This document shows, in pieces, positions 16,489 through 23,999 of a stretch of 64,000 bases of DNA; within the stretch, counting starts at the first letter, position 1, and each line of letters opens with the position of its first letter. Source of the DNA: Brooklawnia sp032229645. GTDB lineage: Bacteria > Actinomycetota > Actinomycetes > Propionibacteriales > Propionibacteriaceae. The position numbers were made by a program, and so were the translations under genes. The notes under the pieces are model-generated. The model did no database searches and was not told the DNA's origin. It was given only the letters and a program-made list of their open reading frames with translations. The DNA lies in NCBI GenBank assembly GCA_963722295.1, contig CAVRLB010000002.1, forward strand, positions 467,545 through 531,544, written 5' to 3'.

Positions 16489-18245
16489 TTCTGCTCCATC
16501 CAGGTGTAGTCGCGCGGGGTCACCATGACCTGGTCTCCGACACCGGTGGCGAGCATCCGGGTCGACGACGAGCCGACGATGACGATCGAATGCATATCGA
16601 CCCATTCCGGATCGAACTCGGCTATAGGTGCCACCCGGTAGCTCTGCTCCGGGCGGCTGGCATCGCGCACCACCGCGACCGGTGTGGTCGCGGGACGCTG
16701 CGCCCCGAGAATCTCCAGGGCTCTGGGCAGGTGAGCCAGCCGGGTACGGCTGCGCGGATTGTACATGGCCACAACGAAATCGCCGTCGGCGGCAGCCTGT
16801 AGCCGCTTCTCGATCAGCTTCCAGTCGGTGTGCAGATCCGACAGCGAGATGGTCACGTGGTCGTGGCCGAGCGGGGCGCCGAGGACGGCGGACGCGGCCA
16901 GCTCTGCCGTGACTCCGGGGACGACCACGACATCGACGTCTTCGGTGCCCTGCTCGAGGGTGGGCGAGGCCATCGCGTAGATCGCCGGGTCACCACCGCA
17001 GACGATGGCGACATTGCGGCCCTCGCGTGCCTTCTCGATACCGAGCGCGGTGCGCATGTCCTCGGTGCCCATGCCTGTTGAGACGATCTCAGTACCGGGG
17101 CGCAGCACCGAGCGGATCTGCGCCACATAGGGGCGGTAGCCGACGATGATCGCCGATTCGGCCAGCACCTTGCGGGCGCGCGGGGTCAGCAGGTCGTCCG
17201 CGCCGGGGCCGAGGCCCACGATCGCGAGCCGGCCACGTGGGGCGAGGCGCCCGATGGCAACGGTCGCCTCCGGCGTCTTGGTCTTCTGCACGATCAGCTT
17301 GGCGCCATGCGCGAGCACGGACGCTTCCGAGACACTCGGGGTGCCGACCGCGTCTTGGGCGTGCTCGCTGGGATTCGGCACCTCGAAGCCGGCCAGTTCG
17401 CCGGCGGGATAGCTTACGAACTCGACGCCCAGCTCGGCGGCCAGCTCGATCAGACCCTGCTCATCGGCCTTGGCGTCCACGCTTGTCAAAGCGGCGATGG
17501 ACGATTTCGCCAGGCCGTGGGCGCGCAGGGTTGAATCGAGCAACCCACGCAGTGAGTCCACCGACGTGCCGCGGTTGCAGCCCATGCCGATGACCAGCGA
17601 CTTCGGGTGCAGCACCACGGTGGGCAGATCGGCGGGTATCTCAGCGGAGTCGCTGAGCAGGATGCGGGCTTCGGGGTCGGGCGGCGGGGGCAGCACCTTG
17701 ACATGGGTTCCCCGGCGTTCGGTGCGCTCGACGCCGGGCTCGGTGACATTGCCGGGCAGTGCCGGCAGCGGCCATGGGTGTTCCCGGACGAGCGCCACCG
17801 GGCGCCCGTCGATGACCGCGCGGGTCACCCCGGCCAGGTCGCCGGCAGTGTCCCAGCCGAGGGTGTCGAGCCCGGGCAGTCCGAGCGCGTCGGTCGCGGT
17901 GGTCAGCACCGCGGTGGCACCGAGACCGTCGGCAAGCTTGCGGGCCAACTCGTTCGCTCCGCCGACGTGACCGCCGACCAGCGGGACGACGAAACGTCCT
18001 GCCTCGTCGACGACGACCACTGCCGGATCGGTCTTTTTGTTCGCCAGCAGCCCGGCGATCAGCCGGGTGGTGGCGCCGAGCGCGAGATGACTGATGATCA
18101 GATCGCATTCGCCCCAGGCCTGCTTGAGGCCCTCTGCGGACGATGTCGTGTACCGGCGGGTGGCGCCGAGGAACGCGTCGATCGCGTCCGCCCGGGCCTG
18201 GCTGGTCGCGGTGCTGGCCACCTGGCCGATGATGGGTTCGCTCAC
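16485..18245 (-). CDS. cbiG-cbiH: Fusion of cobalt-precorrin-5A hydrolase (CbiG) and precorrin-3B C17-methyltransferase (CbiH/CobJ)
   Basis: 586 aa, GTG start overlapping the cbiE stop. The N-terminal part (about 1-330) is CbiG, which opens the delta-lactone of cobalt-precorrin-5A: LIISHLALGATTRLIAGLL, PLVGGHVGGANELARK and LVIGMGCNRGTS are family motifs. The C-terminal part (about 335-586) is CbiH/CobJ, the ring-contracting C17-methyltransferase, with RLAIVGLGPGADDLLTPRA, VAIVCGGDPAIYAMA, VVVPGVTAELAASAVLGAPLG and AMYNPRSRTR. The presence of CbiG marks the anaerobic pathway. CbiG-CbiH fusions are known in other bacteria, including CbiEGH arrangements in propionibacteria. Confidence 0.93.
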   Translation of the reverse strand: MSEPIIGQVASTATSQARADAIDAFLGATRRYTTSSAEGLKQAWGECDLIISHLALGATTRLIAGLLANKKTDPAVVVVDEAGRFVVPLVGGHVGGANELARKLADGLGATAVLTTATDALGLPGLDTLGWDTAGDLAGVTRAVIDGRPVALVREHPWPLPALPGNVTEPGVERTERRGTHVKVLPPPPDPEARILLSDSAEIPADLPTVVLHPKSLVIGMGCNRGTSVDSLRGLLDSTLRAHGLAKSSIAALTSVDAKADEQGLIELAAELGVEFVSYPAGELAGFEVPNPSEHAQDAVGTPSVSEASVLAHGAKLIVQKTKTPEATVAIGRLAPRGRLAIVGLGPGADDLLTPRARKVLAESAIIVGYRPYVAQIRSVLRPGTEIVSTGMGTEDMRTALGIEKAREGRNVAIVCGGDPAIYAMASPTLEQGTEDVDVVVVPGVTAELAASAVLGAPLGHDHVTISLSDLHTDWKLIEKRLQAAADGDFVVAMYNPRSRTRLAHLPRALEILGAQRPATTPVAVVRDASRPEQSYRVAPIAEFDPEWVDMHSIVIVGSSSTRMLATGVGDQVMVTPRDYTWMEQK

Positions 18246-18907
18246 GGCTGTGCTCCTACTGCCAGAAATCCGCCGACGATTGCCGTCTGTTCGCCGAGTG
18301 CGGCGGGGTCATCGGGATGATGCGCGAGGACGAGCACCACATTCGGCTGGGCAGTCTCGGTGATCTCGCGGGCCTGGTCCTCGGTCAGCACGCGGACGCG
18401 TTCGTCGTCCTCGCCGAGGCGCTCGGCCAGTACGTAGCTGCGGCCGAGTCCAGCGGTGGCCGCCACGATCTGGGGAAGCCCGTGTTTGCCGTCGGTGAGC
18501 AGGCCGACCTTGGGGTGGCTACGCAGTAGATCGATCGCAGGCTCCGGATCGTTGCCGTGCAGCGAGACCATTAGCGCGTCGTCCCACGGCAACGCGACCG
18601 CGGCGAACGCCAGCTGCAGCGAGGTGACCGCGGGAACCACCCGCACCTTGAGTCCGGCCGCCCGGATGCGCCGGACGACGCCGAAGAAGAGCGGATCGCC
18701 CGATGCGATGACCACGGCCTTCGCATCATCGGGCAGCGCCTGCAGCGCCTCGATGGCCGGGCCGATACGTCCGAGGACGACCCGGCGCTCCTCCGGCACG
18801 TTCAGAGCGTCCAGGTGACGGCGGCCACCGACGACCAACACGGCATCGGTGACGGCCTCGCGTAGGTCGGCGCTGGGCGAGCCGATGTAGCCAAAGACGG
18901 TGATCAT
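18242..18907 (-). CDS. cbiE: Cobalt-precorrin-7 C5-methyltransferase
   Basis: 221 aa. CbiE methylates C5 of cobalt-precorrin-7 and works with CbiT. It shows the tetrapyrrole methylase pattern: VFGYIGSPSADLREAVTDA at the N-terminus, VVIASGDPLFFGVVRR, and VVPAVTSLQLAFAAVALPWDDA, which is CbiE/CobL-specific. ATG 18907 overlaps the cobM stop (ATGA) and its own stop overlaps the cbiG GTG. The N-terminus is slightly shorter than usual, with VFGYIG in place of the common VVGIG. Confidence 0.92.
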   Translation of the reverse strand: MITVFGYIGSPSADLREAVTDAVLVVGGRRHLDALNVPEERRVVLGRIGPAIEALQALPDDAKAVVIASGDPLFFGVVRRIRAAGLKVRVVPAVTSLQLAFAAVALPWDDALMVSLHGNDPEPAIDLLRSHPKVGLLTDGKHGLPQIVAATAGLGRSYVLAERLGEDDERVRVLTEDQAREITETAQPNVVLVLAHHPDDPAALGEQTAIVGGFLAVGAQP

Positions 18908-19800
18908 GCCTGGGCCCCCTTTTCGGCGAGTTCTTTGGCCGCCTCAGGGTCGGCGTCGCGGTATTCGTGGCGGAAGCCCGGATGGTAAAGGTGACTGCGC
19001 TTGACCATCGGGGTCTCGGCGAGCGCCGGACCCACCAGGATCACGGTGTGCTTCCAGAACTTGTGTTCCTTCATGGTGGCGGCCAGCTGATCGAGTTCGC
19101 AGCGCACCATCACTTCGTCCGGCCAGCTCACCTGGTGTCCGATGATGACCGGGGTGTCGGGCGGATAGCCGCCGGCCAGCAATTCGTCTTGCAGAGTGTG
19201 GCTGCGGGCCGCCGAGAGATAAAGCGCCATCGTGGTGCCGTGAGCGGCGAACTCGCGGACGTTCTCGCGCGGCGGCATCGGAGTGCGGCCGCCCTCCAGC
19301 CGGGTGAGGATCAGCGACTGGGATACCTCGGGCAGGGTGATCTCGACATCGCTGCGCGCGGCGGCCGCCGAGAACGCGGAGACGCCGGGAATCGATTCGT
19401 AGGCCACGCCGATCTCGCGCAGCAGTTCGCGCTGCTCGGCGGTGGCACCGTAGATGGCCGGGTCGCCGGTGTGCACGCGGGCCACCAGCAGTCCTTCGTC
19501 TCTGGCTCGCTCGTAGAGCGGGGTGATGTCCTCCAGGGACGCCGTGGCCGAGTCGACCAGCAGCGCGCCCGCCTTGTGGTCGGCCACGATCTCGGGGCTG
19601 ACCAGGGACGACGCCCAGATGATGATGTCTGCGGAGGCGATCGTCCGGGCACCTCGCACGGTGATCAGATCGGGCGCGCCGGGGCCGGCACCGATGAAGA
19701 CGACCATACCCTGGCCGGGCTCTTTGGTTGACGGCGGAATCACGGTGAAGCCCGCACTGCCATCAGCGGTCGCCGGCTGGTCGGACGGATTGTGAGTCAT
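18904..19800 (-). CDS. cobM: Precorrin-4 / cobalt-precorrin-4 C11-methyltransferase
   Basis: 298 aa from ATG 19800, which overlaps the cbiL stop and follows a GAGGAG site. CobM/CbiF methylates C11. Motifs are GMVVFIGAGPGAPDLITVRG, VARVHTGDPAIYGATAEQ, ESIPGVSAFSAAAA, and GTTMALYLSAARSHTLQDEL. The first 40 residues are a polar Ser/Pro/Thr-rich extension not usual in the family. The C-terminal KRSHLYHPGFRHEYR is also conserved in CobM proteins. Third step of the coupled operon in order cbiL-cobM-cbiE. Confidence 0.94.
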   Translation of the reverse strand: MTHNPSDQPATADGSAGFTVIPPSTKEPGQGMVVFIGAGPGAPDLITVRGARTIASADIIIWASSLVSPEIVADHKAGALLVDSATASLEDITPLYERARDEGLLVARVHTGDPAIYGATAEQRELLREIGVAYESIPGVSAFSAAAARSDVEITLPEVSQSLILTRLEGGRTPMPPRENVREFAAHGTTMALYLSAARSHTLQDELLAGGYPPDTPVIIGHQVSWPDEVMVRCELDQLAATMKEHKFWKHTVILVGPALAETPMVKRSHLYHPGFRHEYRDADPEAAKELAEKGAQA

Positions 19801-20558
19801 AGCCGTTCTCCTCGTCCGCTGCGCTTGGCGGGCCACAGCACGCTGGTGAAGTACGGGGCAGTCTCGAGTTCGCTGACCGCACTGATCTGCTCGGCGGGCA
19901 GTCCGACGTTGATACCGGCCACCGCGTCTTCGCCGATCTCGGCCAGATGGTCGCGCAACGCTGGGAGGTGGCGTCCGGCCTTGTAAACCACGCAGGTATC
20001 GGCCACCTCATGGACGCGAAGAAGCGAGTCGATGCCCTTCTTCAACGGCACCAGTGCCAGCACCTCATCGCCCTCGACGAGCGGGGTCCTGCTGGCGGCG
20101 GCCAGCGCCTGCATGGCGGTGATGCCGGGGATCACCTCGACCTGCACGTCGGCGACCTGGTCGCGCACCGATGAGGCGAGGTAGCTGAAGGTCGAATAGA
20201 CCGAGGGGTCACCGATGGTCGCGAAGCCGATCCGGCTGGCACCCTCGGAGAACGACTTGACGGCCTGATCGGCGGACGCCTGCCAGGAGTCCGCCCGCCG
20301 CTTGGTCACACCGCTGCGATCGGCCATCGAGAACGGGATGCGCACGATGCGGTCCGCAACGTCGGGACAGGCAGCCAACACGATGGTCTCGGCGCGTCCG
20401 GAATCGGAACCACTCGCCTCGGTGGCCGGCACCAGGACGCAGTCGCAGCTGCGCAGTGCATTGACCGCCTTGACGGTGATCAATTCCGGATCGCCGGGGC
20501 CGACGCCGATGCCGAAGAGAAGGTGGGGATTCATGGCGGGCTGGGCAGCTTCGCTCAA
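19797..20558 (-). CDS. cbiL: Precorrin-2 / cobalt-precorrin-2 C20-methyltransferase
   Basis: 253 aa starting at TTG 20558, chosen because AAGGAG lies six bases upstream. An alternative ATG at 20534 (MNPHLLFGIGVGPGDPELIT) begins the domain but lacks a ribosome site. CbiL/CobI methylates C20 early in the pathway. Family motifs: GIGVGPGDPELITVKAV, IGFATIGDPSVYSTFSYL, and VIPGITAMQALAAASRTPL. It heads the six-gene operon through cobF, all joined by ATGA or GTGA overlaps, and follows a cobalamin riboswitch. Confidence 0.94.
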   Translation of the reverse strand: MSEAAQPAMNPHLLFGIGVGPGDPELITVKAVNALRSCDCVLVPATEASGSDSGRAETIVLAACPDVADRIVRIPFSMADRSGVTKRRADSWQASADQAVKSFSEGASRIGFATIGDPSVYSTFSYLASSVRDQVADVQVEVIPGITAMQALAAASRTPLVEGDEVLALVPLKKGIDSLLRVHEVADTCVVYKAGRHLPALRDHLAEIGEDAVAGINVGLPAEQISAVSELETAPYFTSVLWPAKRSGRGERL

Positions 20559-20574
20559 TTCAAACTCCTTGCGA

Positions 20575-20735
20575 TCCCTCAGCCGGGGACCTGATCTGCA
20601 GGGGGCGGGGGCCAGTCGACCGGGCTTGCCACCTCGACCGCGCGTGCTGCGCGGCAGGTGGACCACCGTTGCGGGACAGCGCCGGAATCTCACCGGCTTC
20701 GCGTGGTACCTCGCTCCGGCCACGGACGGCCGGCC
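20575..20735 (-). promoter_or_regulatory. Cobalamin riboswitch upstream of the cbiL operon
   Basis: The minus-strand leader contains GAAGCCGGTGAGATTCCGGC directly followed by GCTGTCCCGCAACGGTG, the classic actinobacterial form of the aptamer core with the B12-box variant. A GC-rich variable stem and a final AGATCAGGTCCCCGGC lie between it and the cbiL ribosome site. Boundaries are approximate. It implies repression of ring synthesis when adenosylcobalamin is abundant. Confidence 0.9.
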
Positions 20736-20875
20736 CGGCTAGCTTATCGCCACGATTCGGAGCCGGACAACGCGCTCACCTAGAAGGTCCGGGAGCGGGA
20801 GCGCGTGCCTCACGTAGTGATGTCCGCGTAGCGGGTTCCCTCACCGGCACCGACCCGGTCGCCGGGCGAACGATG

Positions 20876-21100
20876 CTGCGCACCATCCGCAACAACGCGT
20901 ACATCCATGTGCATACCGGGCTGGAATGGATGCGCGCCCACGCCCCCGTCCCCATCCAAGGCATCGACTTAGATAACGGATCCGAGTTCATGAAGTGAGG
21001 AGTGATCGCCTGGGCCGACAAGCACGAACTCCCCGTCACCCGGGGCCGGCCCTACAAACACAACGACAACGCGCACGTCGATAGCTTGGTCGAGCCGTTC
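20876..21100 (+). pseudogene. IS481-type transposase remnant
   Basis: A plus-strand fragment reads IRNNAYIHVHTGLEWMRAHA, then PIQGIDLDNGSEFMK, a stop at 20996-20998, and in the same frame IAWADKHELPVTRGRPYKHNDNAHVDSL. This is the DDE catalytic core of an IS481/rve-type transposase, including the D-N-G-S-E-F motif. Both ends and the rest of the enzyme are missing. It is dead DNA marking past insertion and rearrangement next to the toxin locus. Confidence 0.75.
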
Positions 21101-21109
21101 GGACGCAAA

Positions 21110-21226
21110 CGCCACCCCATTGTCCACACCGAGAATCTCGAGAAGTTCTTCCTTGGTCAGGCTATCGTCATGCCAGAGATGTGCGTCAGTGGATGCGCGT
21201 AAGATCAAATGAAGAAGATCACTCAT
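21110..21226 (-). pseudogene. 5' fragment of a small immunity-like gene
   Basis: From ATG 21226, preceded by AAGGTGG, the frame reads MSDLLHLILRASTDAHLWHD and continues to KEELLEILGV before running into the transposase remnant, where the sequence stops looking protein-like. I do not recognise the family. Position downstream of a toxin/immunity pair suggests a second immunity or accessory gene cut off by the IS481 element. Confidence 0.4.
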
Positions 21227-21322
21227 TAGTCCACCTTCCACTGCTCGAAACTGGCAGATTCAAACCCCAAGTACACCCTCAAATATGAAGAGCTTATTTA
21301 GTGCCATGACCTATGCCACGAT

Positions 21323-21760
21323 TCACCATACTATTCGAAGAAACTCGAAAAGCCCACTCGTGAAATCAGGTAGCGCGGTTTGGTCAGTATTGAACTGAAC
21401 TCGCGCATAATTATCTAGATCGCCGCCGACACGAGCGTCAACGGCAACATGACCCAGATGATCTGGTCCCACAACTTTGATGTACCCTACGGAATCAGTG
21501 TCATAGATCTCACTACCTCGAGAAAACGACAAGTTTTCAGCAAACTCCTTCAAACTGCTTTTCATCACTGTGAAACGGCTCTTCCCGGAAAAGTCACCAG
21601 ACCTGATTGTTACTGAATAATCGAGATACCTGTCTACTTTACCGACAAGTTCGAGCGATAACACCTTAAGTGGGTCGTTCGTCGCCAGCTCAGCAATAAT
21701 TCCTGGTTCATATTTTGCGCGACCGTGCATAGCATTTATCCTATTTAGATCTGAAGTCAT
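21323..21760 (-). CDS. Putative immunity protein (WapI/DUF6228-like)
   Basis: 145 aa. The C-terminal half (SSLKEFAENLSFSRGSE, then DHLGHVAVDARVGGDLDNYAR and a final FEFLRIV) resembles the general pattern of WapI/DUF6228-like immunity proteins, with a GHV segment followed by an acidic stretch and a closing helix. The ATG lies inside the last codons of the upstream Rhs-tip gene, as is typical for a toxin and its cognate immunity gene; GGAG lies six bases before it. Base composition is lower in GC than the chromosome, which fits transfer. The family assignment is tentative. Confidence 0.55.
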   Translation of the reverse strand: MTSDLNRINAMHGRAKYEPGIIAELATNDPLKVLSLELVGKVDRYLDYSVTIRSGDFSGKSRFTVMKSSLKEFAENLSFSRGSEIYDTDSVGYIKVVGPDHLGHVAVDARVGGDLDNYARVQFNTDQTALPDFTSGLFEFLRIVW

Positions 21761-22213
21761 CGATTGCTCCCGTAGCCGGATTCATGACATAATGAATCGT
21801 AACATCTCCTATTTTCTGCTGCGCCTTTACCCAACCCTCTGACGCAGGCCAGCGAGGATCCCCAAGAGATAACCTCTTGATGATAGTTCCGGCTTCTGGG
21901 TTGGCCCGTGCCTCTGTCATTGCCAACTGCTCCACCAAAGAGGAAGGCGCAATATCAAGACCGCTGGATCCCAGTCCCTCTAATGGCCTCGCGCTTGAAG
22001 GCAAACCAGGCAGATAGTCGTCAACTGTCGGGACTGGGATCTGATCACCGAGTTTGTCGATAGGAAGTTTTCCAGCAAGAGCGGTTAACCCATGGCCTGC
22101 GGCACCGCCTGCTCCGCCGGTGAGGCCACCAAGGGCCCCACTGGTGGCTGTCGCGCCGATGAAACCTTTAACGGTGTGGGGGCCGGGCCCGGTTGCATAG
22201 TGGTAGGCGCCGG
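21741..22213 (-). pseudogene. Orphan Rhs C-terminal toxin module (5' end lost)
   Basis: The frame runs from the IS66 end to the stop at 21741. Its first part, AYHYATGPGPHTVKGFIGAT and LGGLTGGAGGAAGHGLTAL, is nearly identical to the conserved pre-toxin region of the full RHS protein at about 24460-24570. After that the tip is unique, ending DPRWPASEGWVKAQQ...IHYVMNPATGAIDDFRSK. This ending recurs in RHS and hemagglutinin-type toxins, but its activity is unknown to me. It is a displaced alternative toxin tip, a known mode of Rhs diversification, now cut off from any RHS core by IS66. Confidence 0.7.
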
Positions 22214-23209
22214 GTAACTGTTCAGGTGGTGGCTGGGGTCCAGGCCTGGCCGTTGAACAGGTCGACGAGGACCTGGTAGGTGTTGCGGGCGTGCTTGGTG
22301 GTGGTGGCCAGGTAGGAGCGCAGGCGGACGAACCCGACCGCACCGGTCAGGGCGCGGTGGCATCCTGAGACCTTCTGATGGATCTTGACCATGCGGATCT
22401 CGCGTTCGGCGGCCATCGGGGCCGCGGCGATCCGGCCCGCCACCTGGTCGATGAAGGCGTCCAGGCCCTCACCCCCGGCCGCCTCGACAGCGGCGGCCAC
22501 CGTCCCGGCCGCCACCGGCATCCCCAGCAGATCGGCCATCACCGTGGCGACCCGCCCGACGGGAACATACTGGCCGACGGTCAGGTAGACCATCGCGGCC
22601 CTCGCCCGCGGGCCGTACTGCACGGGCGCGGCCACCCCCACCGGCGCTTCGCCAGAACACACGGCCCCACAGGCGCAGCAGCGCGTGACGATCCGATGCG
22701 CGGTCACCACCGCACGCATCACGGGCAGCTCGACCACCTCCCGGGCCACCACACCCGCATCGGCCGAGGCGTCAAGAACCATGCCGCAGTCCGGGCAGGA
22801 CCCAGGCGAGTGAACCACGACACGATCAGGGTCGGCCACCTGTCGCCGCGCCGCCCCGGGATGGCCGGGCTGGCCGCCCGGCTTCTTGCCCGAGGGGCGC
22901 CGCAACGATCTGGGGGCCGGCTTGGCCAACCCATCGGCCGACGGCGGCTTCGACGAGTTCCGCGAGGAAGAGCCAACCTGCCGCTCCAACTCGGCGATCC
23001 GGGCATCCTGCTCGGCGATCCTGGCCCTCAACTCCGCGTTCTCGGCGACCAGGGACACCACAAGCTCCATGAGCTCGTCATAGGAGGGCCTGCGCTTGGT
23101 CGCCATGACCCGAATACTCCATCCCCCACCAGCAGACCGGACGGCGACACGCCGCAGACCCCATCAGATCAGACCGCGCAACACCCGAACCCACCACCTG
23201 AACAGTTAC
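22214..23209 (-). mobile_element. IS66-family element, internally deleted
   Basis: The ends are perfect 19-bp inverted repeats beginning GTAAC: 22214-22232 and 23191-23209 (GTAACTGTTCAGGTGGTGG). IS66 elements begin with GTAA and make 8-bp target duplications. Here the flanks (GGCGCCGG on the left, AGTTTACC on the right) do not match. So the element either joined two different sites through an adjacent deletion or recombined after insertion. At about 1.0 kb it is less than half the length of a complete IS66. Confidence 0.8.
22222..23106 (-). pseudogene. IS66 transposase with internal deletion
   Basis: 294 aa. The N-terminal coiled-coil (MELVVSLVAENAELRARIAE), the SSRNSSKPPSADG motif and the Cys-rich zinc finger (CPDCGMVLD and CCACGAVC) are those of IS66 TnpC. 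After about residue 235 the sequence jumps to the extreme C-terminus (KVSGCHRALTGAVGFVRLRSYLATTTKHA...WTP). The DDE catalytic core between is gone, so no transposition activity is expected although the frame is open. Confidence 0.8.
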
Positions 23210-23324
23210 AGTTTACCCTCCAAAAGTCGATGGTCGCGTCATCAAATAAATCGCGAGCAGACAATCTAACCAGTCCGCGATTCTCAACTCTGTTTTCATA
23301 CTTGACCAGCGCATCGGCATCCAT
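23210..23324 (-). pseudogene. 5' fragment of a small gene cut by IS66
   Basis: From ATG 23324, preceded by AAAGGGATGA, the frame gives MDADALVKYENRVENRGLVR and then LSARDLFDDATIDFWRVN before entering the IS66 terminal repeat. The piece looks like a genuine low-GC coding sequence with its 3' end missing. By position (after an immunity pair, before the insertion) it may be another immunity gene of the Rhs cluster. Family unknown. Confidence 0.45.
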
Positions 23325-23376
23325 TCATCCCTTTGAGACCGGCAGAACACCTGGAAGGCCACAGGGAGCGGCGTTC

Positions 23377-23598
23377 CTATTGCGAGCCACCCTGCGAAGG
23401 CTCGACGAAACGAGGATTTGACTCAAACTCACCGGTCAGCCGGCCAGCATCATCAACCTTCCAGGCTCCACGGATCGCCTCCGGCGGAACGGCATCGTCG
23501 ATGCCAAAACTCCCCACGATCTCATATACCCATCCACCCGGGTTAGCAGCCGCCTGTTTCACCATCTCGGCCGGAAACTTCCGGCTACCCCACTTCAT
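23377..23598 (-). CDS. Small hypothetical protein of the Rhs immunity cluster
   Basis: 73 aa from ATG 23598, with AAGGAG six bases upstream; the ATG overlaps the stop of the preceding gene (ATGA). The sequence MKWGSRKFPAEMVKQAAANP, then WVYEIVGSFGIDDAVPPEAI and RGAWKVDDAGRLTGEF, resembles a short actinobacterial protein that is often paired with the type of gene lying just upstream. No catalytic motif is seen. A role as a second immunity component is inferred from coupling. Confidence 0.6.
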   Translation of the reverse strand: MKWGSRKFPAEMVKQAAANPGGWVYEIVGSFGIDDAVPPEAIRGAWKVDDAGRLTGEFESNPRFVEPSQGGSQ

Positions 23599-23999
23599 CC
23601 CAAACTCCTTAACCACCGCTCGTAAAACGCGTCCTGCTCAGTGAGCGTCACGACCTTGCGTGCCGGGGCATAGCCGAACAGACTGACAAGCTGGCGACGA
23701 TGGCGAACAGGATGACCCAGCTTGACAAGATATACGCCTCCGCCACCGCCCATCTCGATACCCATCCGGGACACGCAAGCGTTGATCCGCGCACCATTAC
23801 AACACAGCCGCAGCCCTAGCGGCTCAATCGAACGGCGGAGTTGGCGAAACGACTCCCACAGATTCGGGCCCTCAGCAATCCACGTTTCACCATCGGGAGA
23901 TTTCAGAGCCAGATGCTGACCTCGATCATCGGCTTCAAGTGCCCACTCTTCCTCATGACCATTGCGCACAATTACCATGCGCATAGCTTGCTCAGCCAT
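23595..23999 (-). CDS. Probable immunity protein for the ADP-ribosyltransferase toxin tip
   Basis: 134 aa from ATG 23999, which overlaps the last eight bases of the RHS toxin gene. The sequence MRMVIVRNGHEEEWALEAD, then WESFRQLRRSIEPLGLRLCC, NGAR and a final EQDAFYERWLRSL, is a widespread actinobacterial hypothetical-protein pattern. The immediate overlap with the toxin stop is the standard toxin-immunity arrangement, so it is the best candidate to neutralise the ADP-ribosyltransferase domain. This is inference from position; no biochemical family function is known to me. Confidence 0.6.
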   Translation of the reverse strand: MAEQAMRMVIVRNGHEEEWALEADDRGQHLALKSPDGETWIAEGPNLWESFRQLRRSIEPLGLRLCCNGARINACVSRMGIEMGGGGGVYLVKLGHPVRHRRQLVSLFGYAPARKVVTLTEQDAFYERWLRSLG

